From Desulfobacteraceae bacterium (GTDB lineage Bacteria > Desulfobacterota > DSM-4660 > Desulfatiglandales > Desulfatiglandaceae): a DNA stretch of 32,217 nt. The DNA lies in assembly GCA_030613055.1 (NCBI GenBank), contig JAUWMR010000051.1, positions 1 to 32,217 of the forward strand, given 5' to 3'. The notes below the pieces were generated by a model. It ran no database searches. It was not told where the DNA came from and saw nothing but the letters and a program-made list of their open reading frames with translations. Below, one piece after another: positions 1-6,300 of this stretch. How positions within the stretch are numbered: position 1 is the stretch's first letter; each line of letters begins with the position of its first letter. A program made the translations under genes and the position numbers.

Positions 1-102
1 TTAAACAACAAGATCCGTGTCATCCAGCGAAGAGCATACGGCATCAAAGATCAAGAATATCTGATGCTCAAAGTCATAACGTCATTTATCAAAACACCTT
101 AA
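1..102 (+). CDS. ISL3-family transposase, C-terminal fragment (5' end outside window)
   Basis: The first frame of the window reads, without a start, about 33 codons ending in TAA at 100-102. The peptide includes NNKIRVIQRRAYGIKDQEYL, which I recognise as the C-terminal signature of ISL3-type (DDE_Tnp_ISL3) transposases, normally about 400 residues long. Only this tail is visible, so whether the whole gene is intact cannot be judged. It runs convergent to, and downstream of, the toxin-like gene on the other strand. The family call rests on remembered motif similarity. Confidence 0.75.
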   Translation, partial: LNNKIRVIQRRAYGIKDQEYLMLKVITSFIKTP

Positions 103-140
103 AACGGTTAACATTTATGCACACGAAACCCAGAAGACCC
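1..140 (+). mobile_element. Right end of an ISL3-like insertion sequence
   Basis: After the transposase stop codon, about 38 bp continue to a terminus I place at 140. Read from outside inwards this end is GGGTCTTCTGGGTTTCGTGT, which resembles the terminal inverted repeats of ISL3 elements (they usually begin GGG or GGC and are about 20-25 bp). The following 8 bases (141-148, TGAAATAC) would be the target-site duplication expected of the family. The left end lies outside the window, so neither the inverted repeat nor the duplication can be verified. Confidence 0.55.
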
Positions 141-528
141 TGAAATACAAATCAACATAATCCTTCCATTTAGCACGTCCTCCCAGGGCATAGGTTTTCA
201 TTGCTGCCAGATCCAACAGTGGGGGAATTGAATGAATGATTTTATAGGGAAATAAAAAGAATGTTATTTTTACAGAATTTATTACAATATGCATTTGATC
301 GAAGGCTTCATACAACAAATTATCCACCGTAAATCCACTTTTATCAATCAACTTCCTGATGTTTTTACGCTTGATATCCTGGGTTGTGAATAAATCAAAG
401 TCAATTGATCTACGGTGTCCAATATACAAAGCAATCGCTGTGCCGCCTACCAGGTAGTAGTCGTTTGAAAATGACCTGATTAAAGGCAGAAGCCTTCGTT
501 GTTCCTCCGTTAAAACTTCACTGTGCAT
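115..528 (-). pseudogene. AbiEii/MNT-type nucleotidyltransferase toxin, 3' end lost to an IS insertion
   Basis: The protein carries YYLVGGTAIALYIGHRRS followed by IDFDLF, the nucleotidyltransferase signature of AbiEii/DUF1814 toxins of type IV toxin-antitoxin systems. I chose the ATG at 528 (peptide MHSEVLTEEQRRLL), which overlaps the stop of the upstream partner by 11 bp as in a translationally coupled pair; the open frame extends further to 633. The family normally runs on for tens of residues after the K-x-YxDLYF segment. Here the frame leaves that segment at about 141 and ends in RVFWVSCA, encoded by the IS terminus. I infer a truncation of the C-terminal helices. The nucleotidyltransferase core is intact, so partial activity is possible. 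Confidence 0.7.
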
Positions 529-793
529 GTCTTTTGAAATATATCTGAAAGAAATGTTTTGTTCGCTGATGATAGTTTGACCGTTTGCCGGATATTTGTC
601 TATAAAATATGTTCGCCACTGTTTCAATTCCAACTAAATCGAAAAGTCTTTTTACGCTTTTTTCATTTCCATAATTCAATACAGCTTCGACAAGAGCATT
701 GATGCTGATATTCATTTTATCTTCAGGCCTTATCCACCAGAACAAAGGACTGTTTTCCTGGATAAATTTGTCAATTTCAGAATTATGCGCCAT
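518..793 (-). CDS. Small partner/antitoxin-like protein of the AbiEii-type toxin
   Basis: A 91-residue protein with the pattern IDKFIQENSPLFWWI, then KMNISINALVEAVLNYG, and a basic end with NYHQRTKHFFQIYFKRHA. I recognise this as the small protein commonly found just upstream of DUF1814 nucleotidyltransferase toxins (a DUF6922-like family). Its stop overlaps the toxin start by 11 bp, so the two are probably one transcript with the small gene first, as in AbiEi-AbiEii pairs. It is much shorter than classical AbiEi antitoxins and shows no clear winged-helix motif, so its antitoxin role is inferred from position. The ATG at 793 has only a weak Shine-Dalgarno. Confidence 0.6.
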   Translation of the reverse strand: MAHNSEIDKFIQENSPLFWWIRPEDKMNISINALVEAVLNYGNEKSVKRLFDLVGIETVANIFYRQISGKRSNYHQRTKHFFQIYFKRHAQ

Positions 794-1134
794 TATTTAA
801 CGCCATCTCTATAATAATTTCCGGTTCTCCCTCTATCTTTGTCTCACTATCATTGACACTGAGGGCGGAGTTGACACGTAAGGTGCGTGATGCAAAGAAA
901 TCCGGCAAAATAATTTGGGGCAAAATGATTAGGGAAAAAGGATGATAAGGGTCAGGTCTCAATATCCAACAGTTCTTTTTAACGCCCAAATATTATTCAT
1001 CTTTCAAAGCAGTTTCTTTAATTCATCAATGCTCAGACCGTCGGTGGGGCATGGGGACGTTGTTAGGTTTTTAGGTTATTCTAACTTCAATTTTGACAGG
1101 ATTCACCCCAGGGGAATGTCAGAAAACAAATTGA
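794..1134. other. Gene-free stretch between the two toxin-antitoxin modules
   Basis: No convincing gene lies here. Short open frames on both strands have no recognisable motif and no ribosome binding site. The stretch contains a 27-bp repeat at 904-930 that recurs inverted at 1917-1943, plus low-complexity T-rich sequence around 985-1020. It probably carries the promoter of the AbiE-like pair, but I could not identify it. Confidence 0.5.
904..930 (-). repeat. 27-bp inverted repeat, left copy flanking vapBC
   Basis: The reverse complement matches 1917-1943 at 25 of 27 positions (key words ATTTTGCC and AAATTATTTTGCC). A shorter third copy of the second half lies at 1868-1883. Together the copies bracket about 1.04 kb carrying the VapBC-like pair. 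Confidence 0.7.
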
Positions 1135-1527
1135 TCACTTATTTGGTAAGAGCAGTCCATGAAGCTCATCATATTCCCGGAATTGTTTGTCAAATGACAT
1201 CAGTTGAGCACCATATGTGATGGCTGTGGCAATAATAATCCGATCGGCAGGGTCCCGATGATGATCTGGAAGATTTGCAGCAAGGACGGCTATTTTCTGA
1301 TCAATGGGCAAACAGGTTGTCTGTGTTTCAGAAAGCCCCACCTCTATCCATTTCTCTGCAGGGATAGGAAGTTCCATTCGTCCGCGTTTTGCAAGATATA
1401 CAACTTCCCAACAACTAATCGAAGAAACGCAGATCTCCTCTGAATTTTCAATGAGTGAGGTCAGTTTTGAACCTATGTTATCTGAAATCAACCAACGAAC
1501 CCAGATATGCGTATCAAGCAATATCAT
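1135..1527 (-). CDS. vapC: VapC-like PIN-domain toxin
   Basis: About 130 residues beginning MILLDTHIWVRWL, the usual first strand of a PIN domain with the first catalytic aspartate. SCWEVVYL carries the conserved acidic residue. DPADRIIIATAI and LMSFDKQF supply the remaining acidic residues of the Mg-dependent RNase site. Length is typical of VapC. I chose the ATG at 1527 because it overlaps the stop of the upstream antitoxin by 4 bp (ATGA); the frame opens slightly earlier, at 1542. By family, the protein would cleave RNA (often tRNA or rRNA) when freed from its antitoxin. No disruption is seen. Confidence 0.87.
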   Translation of the reverse strand: MILLDTHIWVRWLISDNIGSKLTSLIENSEEICVSSISCWEVVYLAKRGRMELPIPAEKWIEVGLSETQTTCLPIDQKIAVLAANLPDHHRDPADRIIIATAITYGAQLMSFDKQFREYDELHGLLLPNK

Positions 1528-1751
1528 TGCAGCGCATCCCACTCGTCTTCAGAAACAGCCGGCGCAATTAAGTCATCATGGATGACCGTACCTTCTAATT
1601 CCGTTGGCGGCCGCCGCCACTTGCCTCTTTTAGGGGATGTTTTTTTAGCGGCACGAACAATTACCTCAACGGTGTCGGCATCCATATCTGCAGGCAGCTC
1701 AATCATGATTCGGCGATCCACTGGTCTTGCTGTAAATCGCAATGCATCCAT
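1524..1751 (-). CDS. VapB-like antitoxin
   Basis: A 75-residue protein immediately upstream of, and overlapping, the PIN toxin by 4 bp. The first half (RRIMIELPADMDADTVEVIV) looks like a small beta-rich DNA-binding/dimerisation segment. The second half is charged and ends in VSEDEWDAL, suited to wrapping the toxin. The ATG at 1751 lies 8 nt behind a strong AGGAGG, which decides the start over the in-frame GTG at 1760. The antitoxin subfamily is not recognised with certainty; identity comes mainly from size and position. Confidence 0.75.
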   Translation of the reverse strand: MDALRFTARPVDRRIMIELPADMDADTVEVIVRAAKKTSPKRGKWRRPPTELEGTVIHDDLIAPAVSEDEWDALQ

Positions 1752-1774
1752 AGTTAACACCTCCTTCTGATGCC

Positions 1775-1803
1775 ATAATGGTTGTCATTGATAACCTTGT
1801 CAA
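1775..1803 (-). promoter_or_regulatory. Candidate sigma70 promoter with palindromic operator for vapBC
   Basis: On the minus strand TTGACA (1803-1798) is followed by a 17-nt spacer and CATTAT (1780-1775), ending about 25 bp upstream of the antitoxin ATG. The spacer is almost filled by an imperfect palindrome on the plus strand, GGTTGTCATTGATAACC (1780-1796). A palindrome inside the promoter is what autoregulation by a VapB-VapC complex would need. Binding itself is inference. Confidence 0.5.
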
Positions 1804-1916
1804 GTTAATTCCTCTGAGTGAATTTTCAAGTAAAACATAGGGTTATCGTTTGAGAAACTCGGATTGACCTAAATTATTTTGCCAATGGGCATCTTAATAA
1901 CCCTGACTCCTTGATT

Positions 1917-1943
1917 AATTATTTTGCCCTAAATTATTTTGCC
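1917..1943 (+). repeat. 27-bp inverted repeat, right copy flanking vapBC
   Basis: This is the inverted partner of 904-930, with two mismatches in 27. The half-copy at 1868-1883 is in the same orientation. It is followed by a short quasi-repeat of CAGCCTCTAAC words to 1971. Confidence 0.7.
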
Positions 1944-1971
1944 TCCAGCCTCTAACCTTCAGCCTCTAACA

Positions 1972-2715
1972 TTATTCCTCCACCGGCCAATAGTGAGGGA
2001 GTAGAGAAAGAATTTGTTCTGCAAAGCTTGTTATACGATATTTTGATTCAGCAATATGTTCTTTATTCGTGTTGGCTGATATGCGAATAAATGCGCCGTC
2101 ATTCCTGTTATGAAATACCCTGCCAAAAAACCTCGTTATATTCATTTGCATGCCGGTTGCCAGGATTTTGTTACGATCAGACTGATACCAGTGAAGTACA
2201 ACATCATAAAGCAGCCCTTTTTGTGATAGGATATAATTTACCTCCACACCATTTGGATAATAATCCGACTTTAGCTTGACCTTATATGCCTGAATTAGGC
2301 CCCAACCGGCGCCAGTAAAGCAGGCATATGGATTGTGCGGAGTGCGGCCACCCTTGGCTGTTCCGTAATAACCGATATACAGATGGACCTGTTGGCCTTT
2401 TTCTGATCGATAATGACGGTAGACGTGCTTGTCCGCATTGAGCTCCTTGTATACAGACTCATCAAAAGAGTCTTCTGTTGCTTTATAACCAAGGATTTCC
2501 ATGGGAAGATTTTCCAGATTCGTTGCAATAACTACGGGCTCTCCACGCCTGGAGATGAAGAGTACAGCAGCGATTGTTGCTAAGAGTATAATTAGTGCAA
2601 CATAAAAAGGGCGAATTGGGTTTGTTGGGTTCGTTGGGTTTGTTGGGTTTGTTGGGTTCATTGAGTTTGTTGAGTTTGTTGGGTTATTTGGGTTATTTGG
2701 GTTCATTGAGTTCAT
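1972..2715 (-). CDS. epsI: EpsI-family exosortase-associated protein with repeat-coded N-terminal tail
   Basis: After an Asn/Pro-rich tail there is one membrane helix (FYVALIILLATIAAVLFI). A periplasmic domain follows with EILGYKATED, NPYACFTGAGW (normally H-P-x-x-C-x-x-x-x-GW) and YDVVLHWYQ. This is the EpsI/DUF3485 pattern; members lie beside or fused to exosortases and support EPS export or PEP-CTERM processing. The N-terminus is encoded by a 9-bp repeat array. The frame opens at 2796 (TTG), with ATGs at 2772, 2715 and 2706. I chose 2715 because it starts just after the YdcF gene stops (2741), but no start has a recognisable Shine-Dalgarno. The gene is last in the minus-strand EPS run. Confidence 0.85.
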   Translation of the reverse strand: MNSMNPNNPNNPTNSTNSMNPTNPTNPTNPTNPIRPFYVALIILLATIAAVLFISRRGEPVVIATNLENLPMEILGYKATEDSFDESVYKELNADKHVYRHYRSEKGQQVHLYIGYYGTAKGGRTPHNPYACFTGAGWGLIQAYKVKLKSDYYPNGVEVNYILSQKGLLYDVVLHWYQSDRNKILATGMQMNITRFFGRVFHNRNDGAFIRISANTNKEHIAESKYRITSFAEQILSLLPHYWPVEE

Positions 2716-2738
2716 GGGGTTATTTGGGTTTGTTGGGG
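2615..2738 (+). repeat. 9-bp minisatellite array A (in epsI 5' end)
   Basis: About 14 units of GGGTTTGTT with variants (TTC, TTA, GAG, TTAT) read on the plus strand. On the coding strand it gives NPT, NPN, NST and MNP tripeptides and contains all the ATG candidates closest to the mature EpsI sequence. It ends just before the stop codon of the preceding gene at 2741. Confidence 0.95.
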
Positions 2739-2740
2739 TG

Positions 2741-3421
2741 CTAACTACTTGAAGAAACAAGGAAATAATCATATATTTTAAGTTTAAACAATTCAATTAT
2801 GAGTTGTTTAAATGTGTTGACTTCAGATGAACCTTGAACATAGAACCTGACATTACTATTCTTTAAAAAATTCCTGAAACTGATTTTGACCCTGTTAGCA
2901 TGACAGGGACATGAGATCAATATTATGCTCTTGTATCCTCTTTCATTGATGAGCCTGGAGATATATTTAGCTTCTGTCAAGGTGCCAAAAAATCCACTTT
3001 CAATACTTACTGGTTCAATGATTTTATCTGGTATCCCGAGGTTTTTTAGTTTCATAATAGCCCATTCATCGTTTGATAGATTTCTACCAAGCAAGTTTGA
3101 ATATTCCGTTATACCGGGCCTGCTGAGGATCAATATTTTATTACATATCCCTGTATGATAAAGGGTAGCTGCCACCTTAAACTTGAGCTCAAGGCTGGGC
3201 TGGGAACCACCGAGTACATAAATTGCATCAACCACTGTTGATCGGGGTAGTGGATCGATGCTGACCAATTCGCCTTTTATCAAGTGTATTAACTTTTCTC
3301 TAAAATCACCTGAGCCTCCTATTGTCAACCACACTGAGAATGAGATAAGAACAAGAAGAGCACCTATTGAAATCTTTGTTGAATGGTTGAGTAGTTGAGT
3401 AGTTAAGTTATTTTTAGACAT
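2741..3421 (-). CDS. YdcF/SanA-like DUF218 membrane protein
   Basis: A 226-residue protein. One N-terminal membrane helix (IGALLVLISFSVWLTI) is followed by a DUF218/YdcF-type domain: VVDAIYVLGGS, KILILSRPGITEY, GTLTEAKYISRLINERGYKSIILIS and an H-x-x-R pair in CHANRVKISF. Members are implicated in envelope polysaccharide or lipid-carrier metabolism (ElyC, SanA), but chemistry is not settled. The ATG at 3421 has no clear Shine-Dalgarno. The first 15 codons are themselves a degenerate 8-9 bp repeat (GTTGAATG and GTTGAGTA words at 3378-3411), so the true N-terminus is uncertain. It lies between exosortase and EpsI, fitting a role in the same export pathway. Confidence 0.8.
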   Translation of the reverse strand: MSKNNLTTQLLNHSTKISIGALLVLISFSVWLTIGGSGDFREKLIHLIKGELVSIDPLPRSTVVDAIYVLGGSQPSLELKFKVAATLYHTGICNKILILSRPGITEYSNLLGRNLSNDEWAIMKLKNLGIPDKIIEPVSIESGFFGTLTEAKYISRLINERGYKSIILISCPCHANRVKISFRNFLKNSNVRFYVQGSSEVNTFKQLIIELFKLKIYDYFLVSSSS

Positions 3422-3591
3422 TTAAAGGTATTTAGGTCGAAGACTGAAGGCTGAAGACTGAAGCCTGAAGTATATCAATCATCTCTGGGTCTCCCTTTTT
3501 CCCATTCAATCACGCCTTGGCGTGATTCGATGTTCGGTCCGCCGGAGGCGGACAAGTGTTCATTTATTTCAGTAAACCTTTCACCTTCAGT
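3422..3591. repeat. Intergenic low-complexity repeats and two hairpins
   Basis: Between the exosortase and the YdcF-like gene lie a quasi-tandem GAAGACTGAAGGCTGAAG block (about 3438-3471), a CACGCC/GGCGTG palindrome (about 3512-3525) and a GTCCGCC/GGCGGAC hairpin (about 3537-3553). The last resembles the TCCGCC/GGCGGA hairpin near 30430. No gene is visible. Neither hairpin is followed by a T-run, so they do not look like terminators. Confidence 0.6.
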
Positions 3592-4470
3592 CTATCCACC
3601 TGAGTATTTACATTTGTTCAATAATGAGAATTCCAGGAAGAGCAGCACAAATCCAAAGGCAAAAACAGCGAGGCCGGAAAATTCATGAAGAAAGCTTAGG
3701 GCGGGTTTAGCGCCGTAAAAATGTGCAAGAATGCCGGTGCCTGTTACTCTTACGATATTAGCAAAGATAGCCAGGGGAATTGCTGACAAGATGACAACAA
3801 TTCTATTCCGCCAGTGTTTGTCCATCATATAAGCAAAAAGAAAACCTAACATAATAAAAGCAGTCATAGACCGGAGTCCGGAGCAGGCTTCAGCTACTTC
3901 AAGTTGAGTGGTGGCAAAATATAGCATATTTCCTTCGCGATACACTGGGATGGATAGGGCGTGTATGAGAAACATGGATACTTTTGTCGCGAATAACTGA
4001 AGTGGAAACGCTGCTAATCCATAAATAGTAACCGGAACAGGTACCATGAATAAAAGATAAAAAAGGGGGAATTTAATAATAGAAAAGATGGCTTTTCCGA
4101 AATTTGATAGCACAATCCCTGTTAAGCTAAAAACAATCATAGATCTTGAAATAAAGGCCACTGCGCCGGCCAGGCTCAAAACATACAGCAACATGCTTAC
4201 GCACAAGATAATTATACCCCATTTTGAACCAGCGATTGGCGCATTTTTAAGCTTATCCCGCAGTTGCCAGATGAGATAGGCTGAAATAAAGGGTACCAGT
4301 ATCCCGTGAGAGTTATTTGAATGATTGAGCCAGGTAGTAAACAGGTAAGGATAGACTGGGATAAAGGCAATAGCCCATAGTATAAGCAGGACACAAAACT
4401 TCAGTATAGTGTTAGTTGGGTTCATTGGGTTTATTGGGTTTATTGGGTTTATTGGGTTTGTTGGGTTCAT
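3592..4470 (-). CDS. xrtA: Exosortase (PEP-CTERM protein-sorting transpeptidase)
   Basis: A polytopic membrane protein of 292 residues with the exosortase triad: Cys196 in EVAEACSGLRS, Arg241 in FANIVRVTGTG and His262 in LHEFSG. Eight or so membrane helices surround these motifs. By family it recognises the PEP motif plus membrane helix at the C-terminus of exported proteins, cleaves, and passes the product to the surface. The one PEP-CTERM protein in the window starts at 9743. The first about 20 residues (MNPTNPINP...) come from a 9-bp repeat array; ATGs exist at 4470 and 4425, neither with a Shine-Dalgarno. EpsI is a separate protein here. The subtype A assignment is inferred from the associated genes. 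Confidence 0.9.
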   Translation of the reverse strand: MNPTNPINPINPINPMNPTNTILKFCVLLILWAIAFIPVYPYLFTTWLNHSNNSHGILVPFISAYLIWQLRDKLKNAPIAGSKWGIIILCVSMLLYVLSLAGAVAFISRSMIVFSLTGIVLSNFGKAIFSIIKFPLFYLLFMVPVPVTIYGLAAFPLQLFATKVSMFLIHALSIPVYREGNMLYFATTQLEVAEACSGLRSMTAFIMLGFLFAYMMDKHWRNRIVVILSAIPLAIFANIVRVTGTGILAHFYGAKPALSFLHEFSGLAVFAFGFVLLFLEFSLLNKCKYSGG

Positions 4471-4509
4471 TGGGTTTGTTGGGTTTATTGGGTTTGTTGG
4501 GTTTGTTGT
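4411..4509 (+). repeat. 9-bp minisatellite array B (aminotransferase/exosortase junction)
   Basis: Eleven units. A GGGTTTATT unit gives the TAA stop of the aminotransferase at 4485-4487, and a GGGTTCATT unit gives the ATG of the exosortase at 4468-4470. The two genes use different reading frames of the same array: QQT for the upstream gene's tail and NPT/NPI for the downstream gene's head. Confidence 0.95.
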
Positions 4510-5777
4510 GAAATTGATGCTGTGATTTGTGATCTATCATTTTGGGAAACAAAAGGGTGTATCGGTAATGTAATTAGGTTTTTAGAGATTTTATTGGCCA
4601 CAGGAAAATATTTTCCTTTGAAATGCGAGGTTATTTCTTTGATATGATCAATGGAATCGGGGTAAGTGTACATAATTCCGAGACCCAGTCGATGGCTTTG
4701 TTGTACAATCCGTTCTCTCAGTGCATTATTGTCAAATCTAATGGGGTACCGGATCAGATTCGGGAGATTGCTGCTGTTTGAGCAGTAATGATGTATATAT
4801 CCTGATTTTAAGCTTGAGAGCCAGTTTTTTGAATTTTTTTTGCGATCCACTTTTAATCGCTGCAGCTTGTCTTCCCAGCCATTTGCCAGACCTGCCTGGT
4901 AAGGCGACATTTTTGTAATATTGAATGTTGAATCGTATATTGTCGCCCCAAGCCTGAGAAAGGGGATAGATTTGGGAACCCAATAAAGCCCGGGATGAAG
5001 AAAAATGTTCAGCAGGATCGATTTTATGACCAACTTCATCATATCAATCAAGGAATAATCCGAAATCCTGGATAAACGGGCCATTATTCTCTTAGCTATA
5101 TCCTCCCTGTTTGTTAAAACAATTCCTCCTTCCACCGTGGAGAGGGCCTTACCCCGGCCAAGGCTAAAAAAACTGATATCCCCAAGTGTCCCCAGATTTT
5201 TACCATTCCATTCTCCGCCCATTGCCTGGGCCGAGTCTTCCACTATGTTGACCTCTGGGTCACTGATCAATTCACGAAGTCGGTTAATATCAGAAGGAAG
5301 GCCGAAAAGATGGACGGGGATGACAGCAAGAAGGCGGGAGAAGGGTTGATTGGGTTCATTGGGTTCATTGGGTTCATTGGGTTTGTTGGGTTCGTTGGGT
5401 TCGTTGGGTTCGTTGGGTTTGTTGAGTATTTTGGATAACTGATCAAAGTCAAAGTCAAGCGTATCGGGGTTTATGTCGCAGAGTCTCACCTTAAGTCCGG
5501 CGCGGACAATAGCCGAAGGAACGGAGTAGCAAGTAAAGGCAGGGATGAGGACTTCGTCTCTATGTGGATGCATATCGCTTAATGCGCGTAGGACTAAAGT
5601 CAATGCGGCCTTTCCCGATGACAAAAGAAAGCAGTGTTTTATACCAAAATAGGTCTTGAGTTCCTTTTTGAAACGCTCGAGTTCTCGTTGTCCATGGACA
5701 AGGCCCTTTAGTCCTGAAATAATATCTTTTGGATAAATAGGCGATGCCGCAGGGGGGAGTGTTCGATTTAGGCGCAT
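4485..5777 (-). CDS. DegT/DnrJ/EryC1/StrS-family PLP aminotransferase
   Basis: A 430-residue protein of the DegT family, which transaminates keto-sugars for polysaccharide building blocks. Visible landmarks: LLSSGKAALTLVLRAL near residue 52, IPAFTCYSVPSAI near 78, the cofactor-contacting Asp181 and Gln184 in VEDSAQAMGG, and the probable PLP-lysine Lys210 in SFFSLGRGKALSTVEGG. The family usually has SxxxxK here, so the site looks intact. Residues about 119-145 are an in-frame NEP/NKP repeat inserted just before the strand LLAVIPVHLFG. The C-terminus (SQQTQQTQ) also comes from a repeat array. The ATG at 5777 has no Shine-Dalgarno and directly follows array D. Confidence 0.87.
   Translation of the reverse strand: MRLNRTLPPAASPIYPKDIISGLKGLVHGQRELERFKKELKTYFGIKHCFLLSSGKAALTLVLRALSDMHPHRDEVLIPAFTCYSVPSAIVRAGLKVRLCDINPDTLDFDFDQLSKILNKPNEPNEPNEPNKPNEPNEPNEPNQPFSRLLAVIPVHLFGLPSDINRLRELISDPEVNIVEDSAQAMGGEWNGKNLGTLGDISFFSLGRGKALSTVEGGIVLTNREDIAKRIMARLSRISDYSLIDMMKLVIKSILLNIFLHPGLYWVPKSIPFLRLGATIYDSTFNITKMSPYQAGLANGWEDKLQRLKVDRKKNSKNWLSSLKSGYIHHYCSNSSNLPNLIRYPIRFDNNALRERIVQQSHRLGLGIMYTYPDSIDHIKEITSHFKGKYFPVANKISKNLITLPIHPFVSQNDRSQITASISQQTQQTQ
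5345..5428 (+). repeat. 9-bp minisatellite array C (inside aminotransferase)
   Basis: About nine units, mainly GGGTTCATT and GGGTTCGTT. It is read in the frame AAC-GAA-CCC, giving NEP or NKP repeats, a different frame from the NPT reading used in neighbouring genes. It lies wholly inside a coding region with no frame disruption. Confidence 0.95.
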
Positions 5778-5779
5778 AA

Positions 5780-5886
5780 GGGGTTTGTTGGGTTTATTGA
5801 GTTCGTTGGGTTTGTTGGGTTTGTTGGGGTTGTTGGGTTTGTTGAGTTAGTTGGGTTAATTGGGTTGATTGGGTTTGCTGAGTTGA
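5780..5886 (+). repeat. 9-bp minisatellite array D (upstream of aminotransferase)
   Basis: About twelve diverged units between the aminotransferase ATG (5777) and the four-helix-bundle gene. The left part is non-coding leader sequence. The right part encodes the last residues (SKPNQPN) and the TAA stop (5856-5858) of the four-helix-bundle protein. Confidence 0.93.
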
Positions 5887-6245
5887 GAGTTCAAATATTT
5901 GATAAATCCTGAGTTCATCCTGGATACTTTTTCAGCCTGGTTATAAATTTGTTCGAAAAGTTCTTTTGATATGTATTTCTGATCAAGGGCGACATATAGC
6001 TGGCTTTGCACTTCTGCCGCAGAGCTTTTTGATATGAATAGGTATTGGATAAACTCTTTATTACTTTTACGAGAGAACCCCTCCGCAATATTACTCATTG
6101 AAGATACGGCAGCCCCCTGAATTTGATTCACGAGACGAAAATCCTTTTGGAATCGTCCACTTGCACTAATAGCATCGTATACAAGCTTAACAAGCTCGCG
6201 AGATTCCTTCCATGCGTCAATATCTTCAAAACGCTTTATTGTCAT
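5856..6245 (-). CDS. Four-helix-bundle protein (S23/23S-rRNA-IVS-like)
   Basis: 129 residues beginning MTIKRFEDIDAWKESRELVKLVYDAI and containing RLVNQIQGAAVSSMSNIAEGFSRKSNKEFIQYLFISKSSAAE. This is the signature of the TIGR02436-type four-helix-bundle family, first seen in rRNA intervening sequences. Members are also common as stray genes in environmental genomes; their function is unknown. The ATG at 6245 has AAAGGA 6 nt upstream, one of the few good ribosome sites in this part. The C-terminus ends in repeat-coded SKPNQPN. A role in polysaccharide synthesis is not evident; its placement between FemAB-like and aminotransferase genes may be a past insertion. Confidence 0.85.
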   Translation of the reverse strand: MTIKRFEDIDAWKESRELVKLVYDAISASGRFQKDFRLVNQIQGAAVSSMSNIAEGFSRKSNKEFIQYLFISKSSAAEVQSQLYVALDQKYISKELFEQIYNQAEKVSRMNSGFIKYLNSQLSKPNQPN

Positions 6246-6258
6246 AGAAGTCCTTTTA

Positions 6259-6300
6259 ACACAACAAACTCAATAAACTCAATAAACTCAATAAACTCTA
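6259..6300 (-). repeat. 9-bp minisatellite array E (inverted, intergenic)
   Basis: About 4.5 units of AATAAACTC on the plus strand, the opposite orientation to the other seven arrays. It fills the gap between the FemAB-like stop (6301) and the leader of the four-helix gene and codes for nothing. It carries GAG instead of GGG, so it lacks the G3 runs of the others. Confidence 0.85.

Noticed and set aside
783-989. 68-codon minus-strand frame upstream of the AbiE-like pair
   Set aside because: Its translation crosses the dispersed 27-bp repeat, it has no known domain, and its end only overlaps the start of the antitoxin-like gene.
942-1220. 92-codon plus-strand frame between the toxin modules
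   Set aside because: No Shine-Dalgarno or recognisable motif, low-complexity composition, and it runs into the PIN toxin gene in antisense.
5856-6245. Four-helix-bundle gene as part of an rRNA intervening sequence
   Set aside because: No rRNA sequence is present nearby; the family also occurs as ordinary stand-alone genes.
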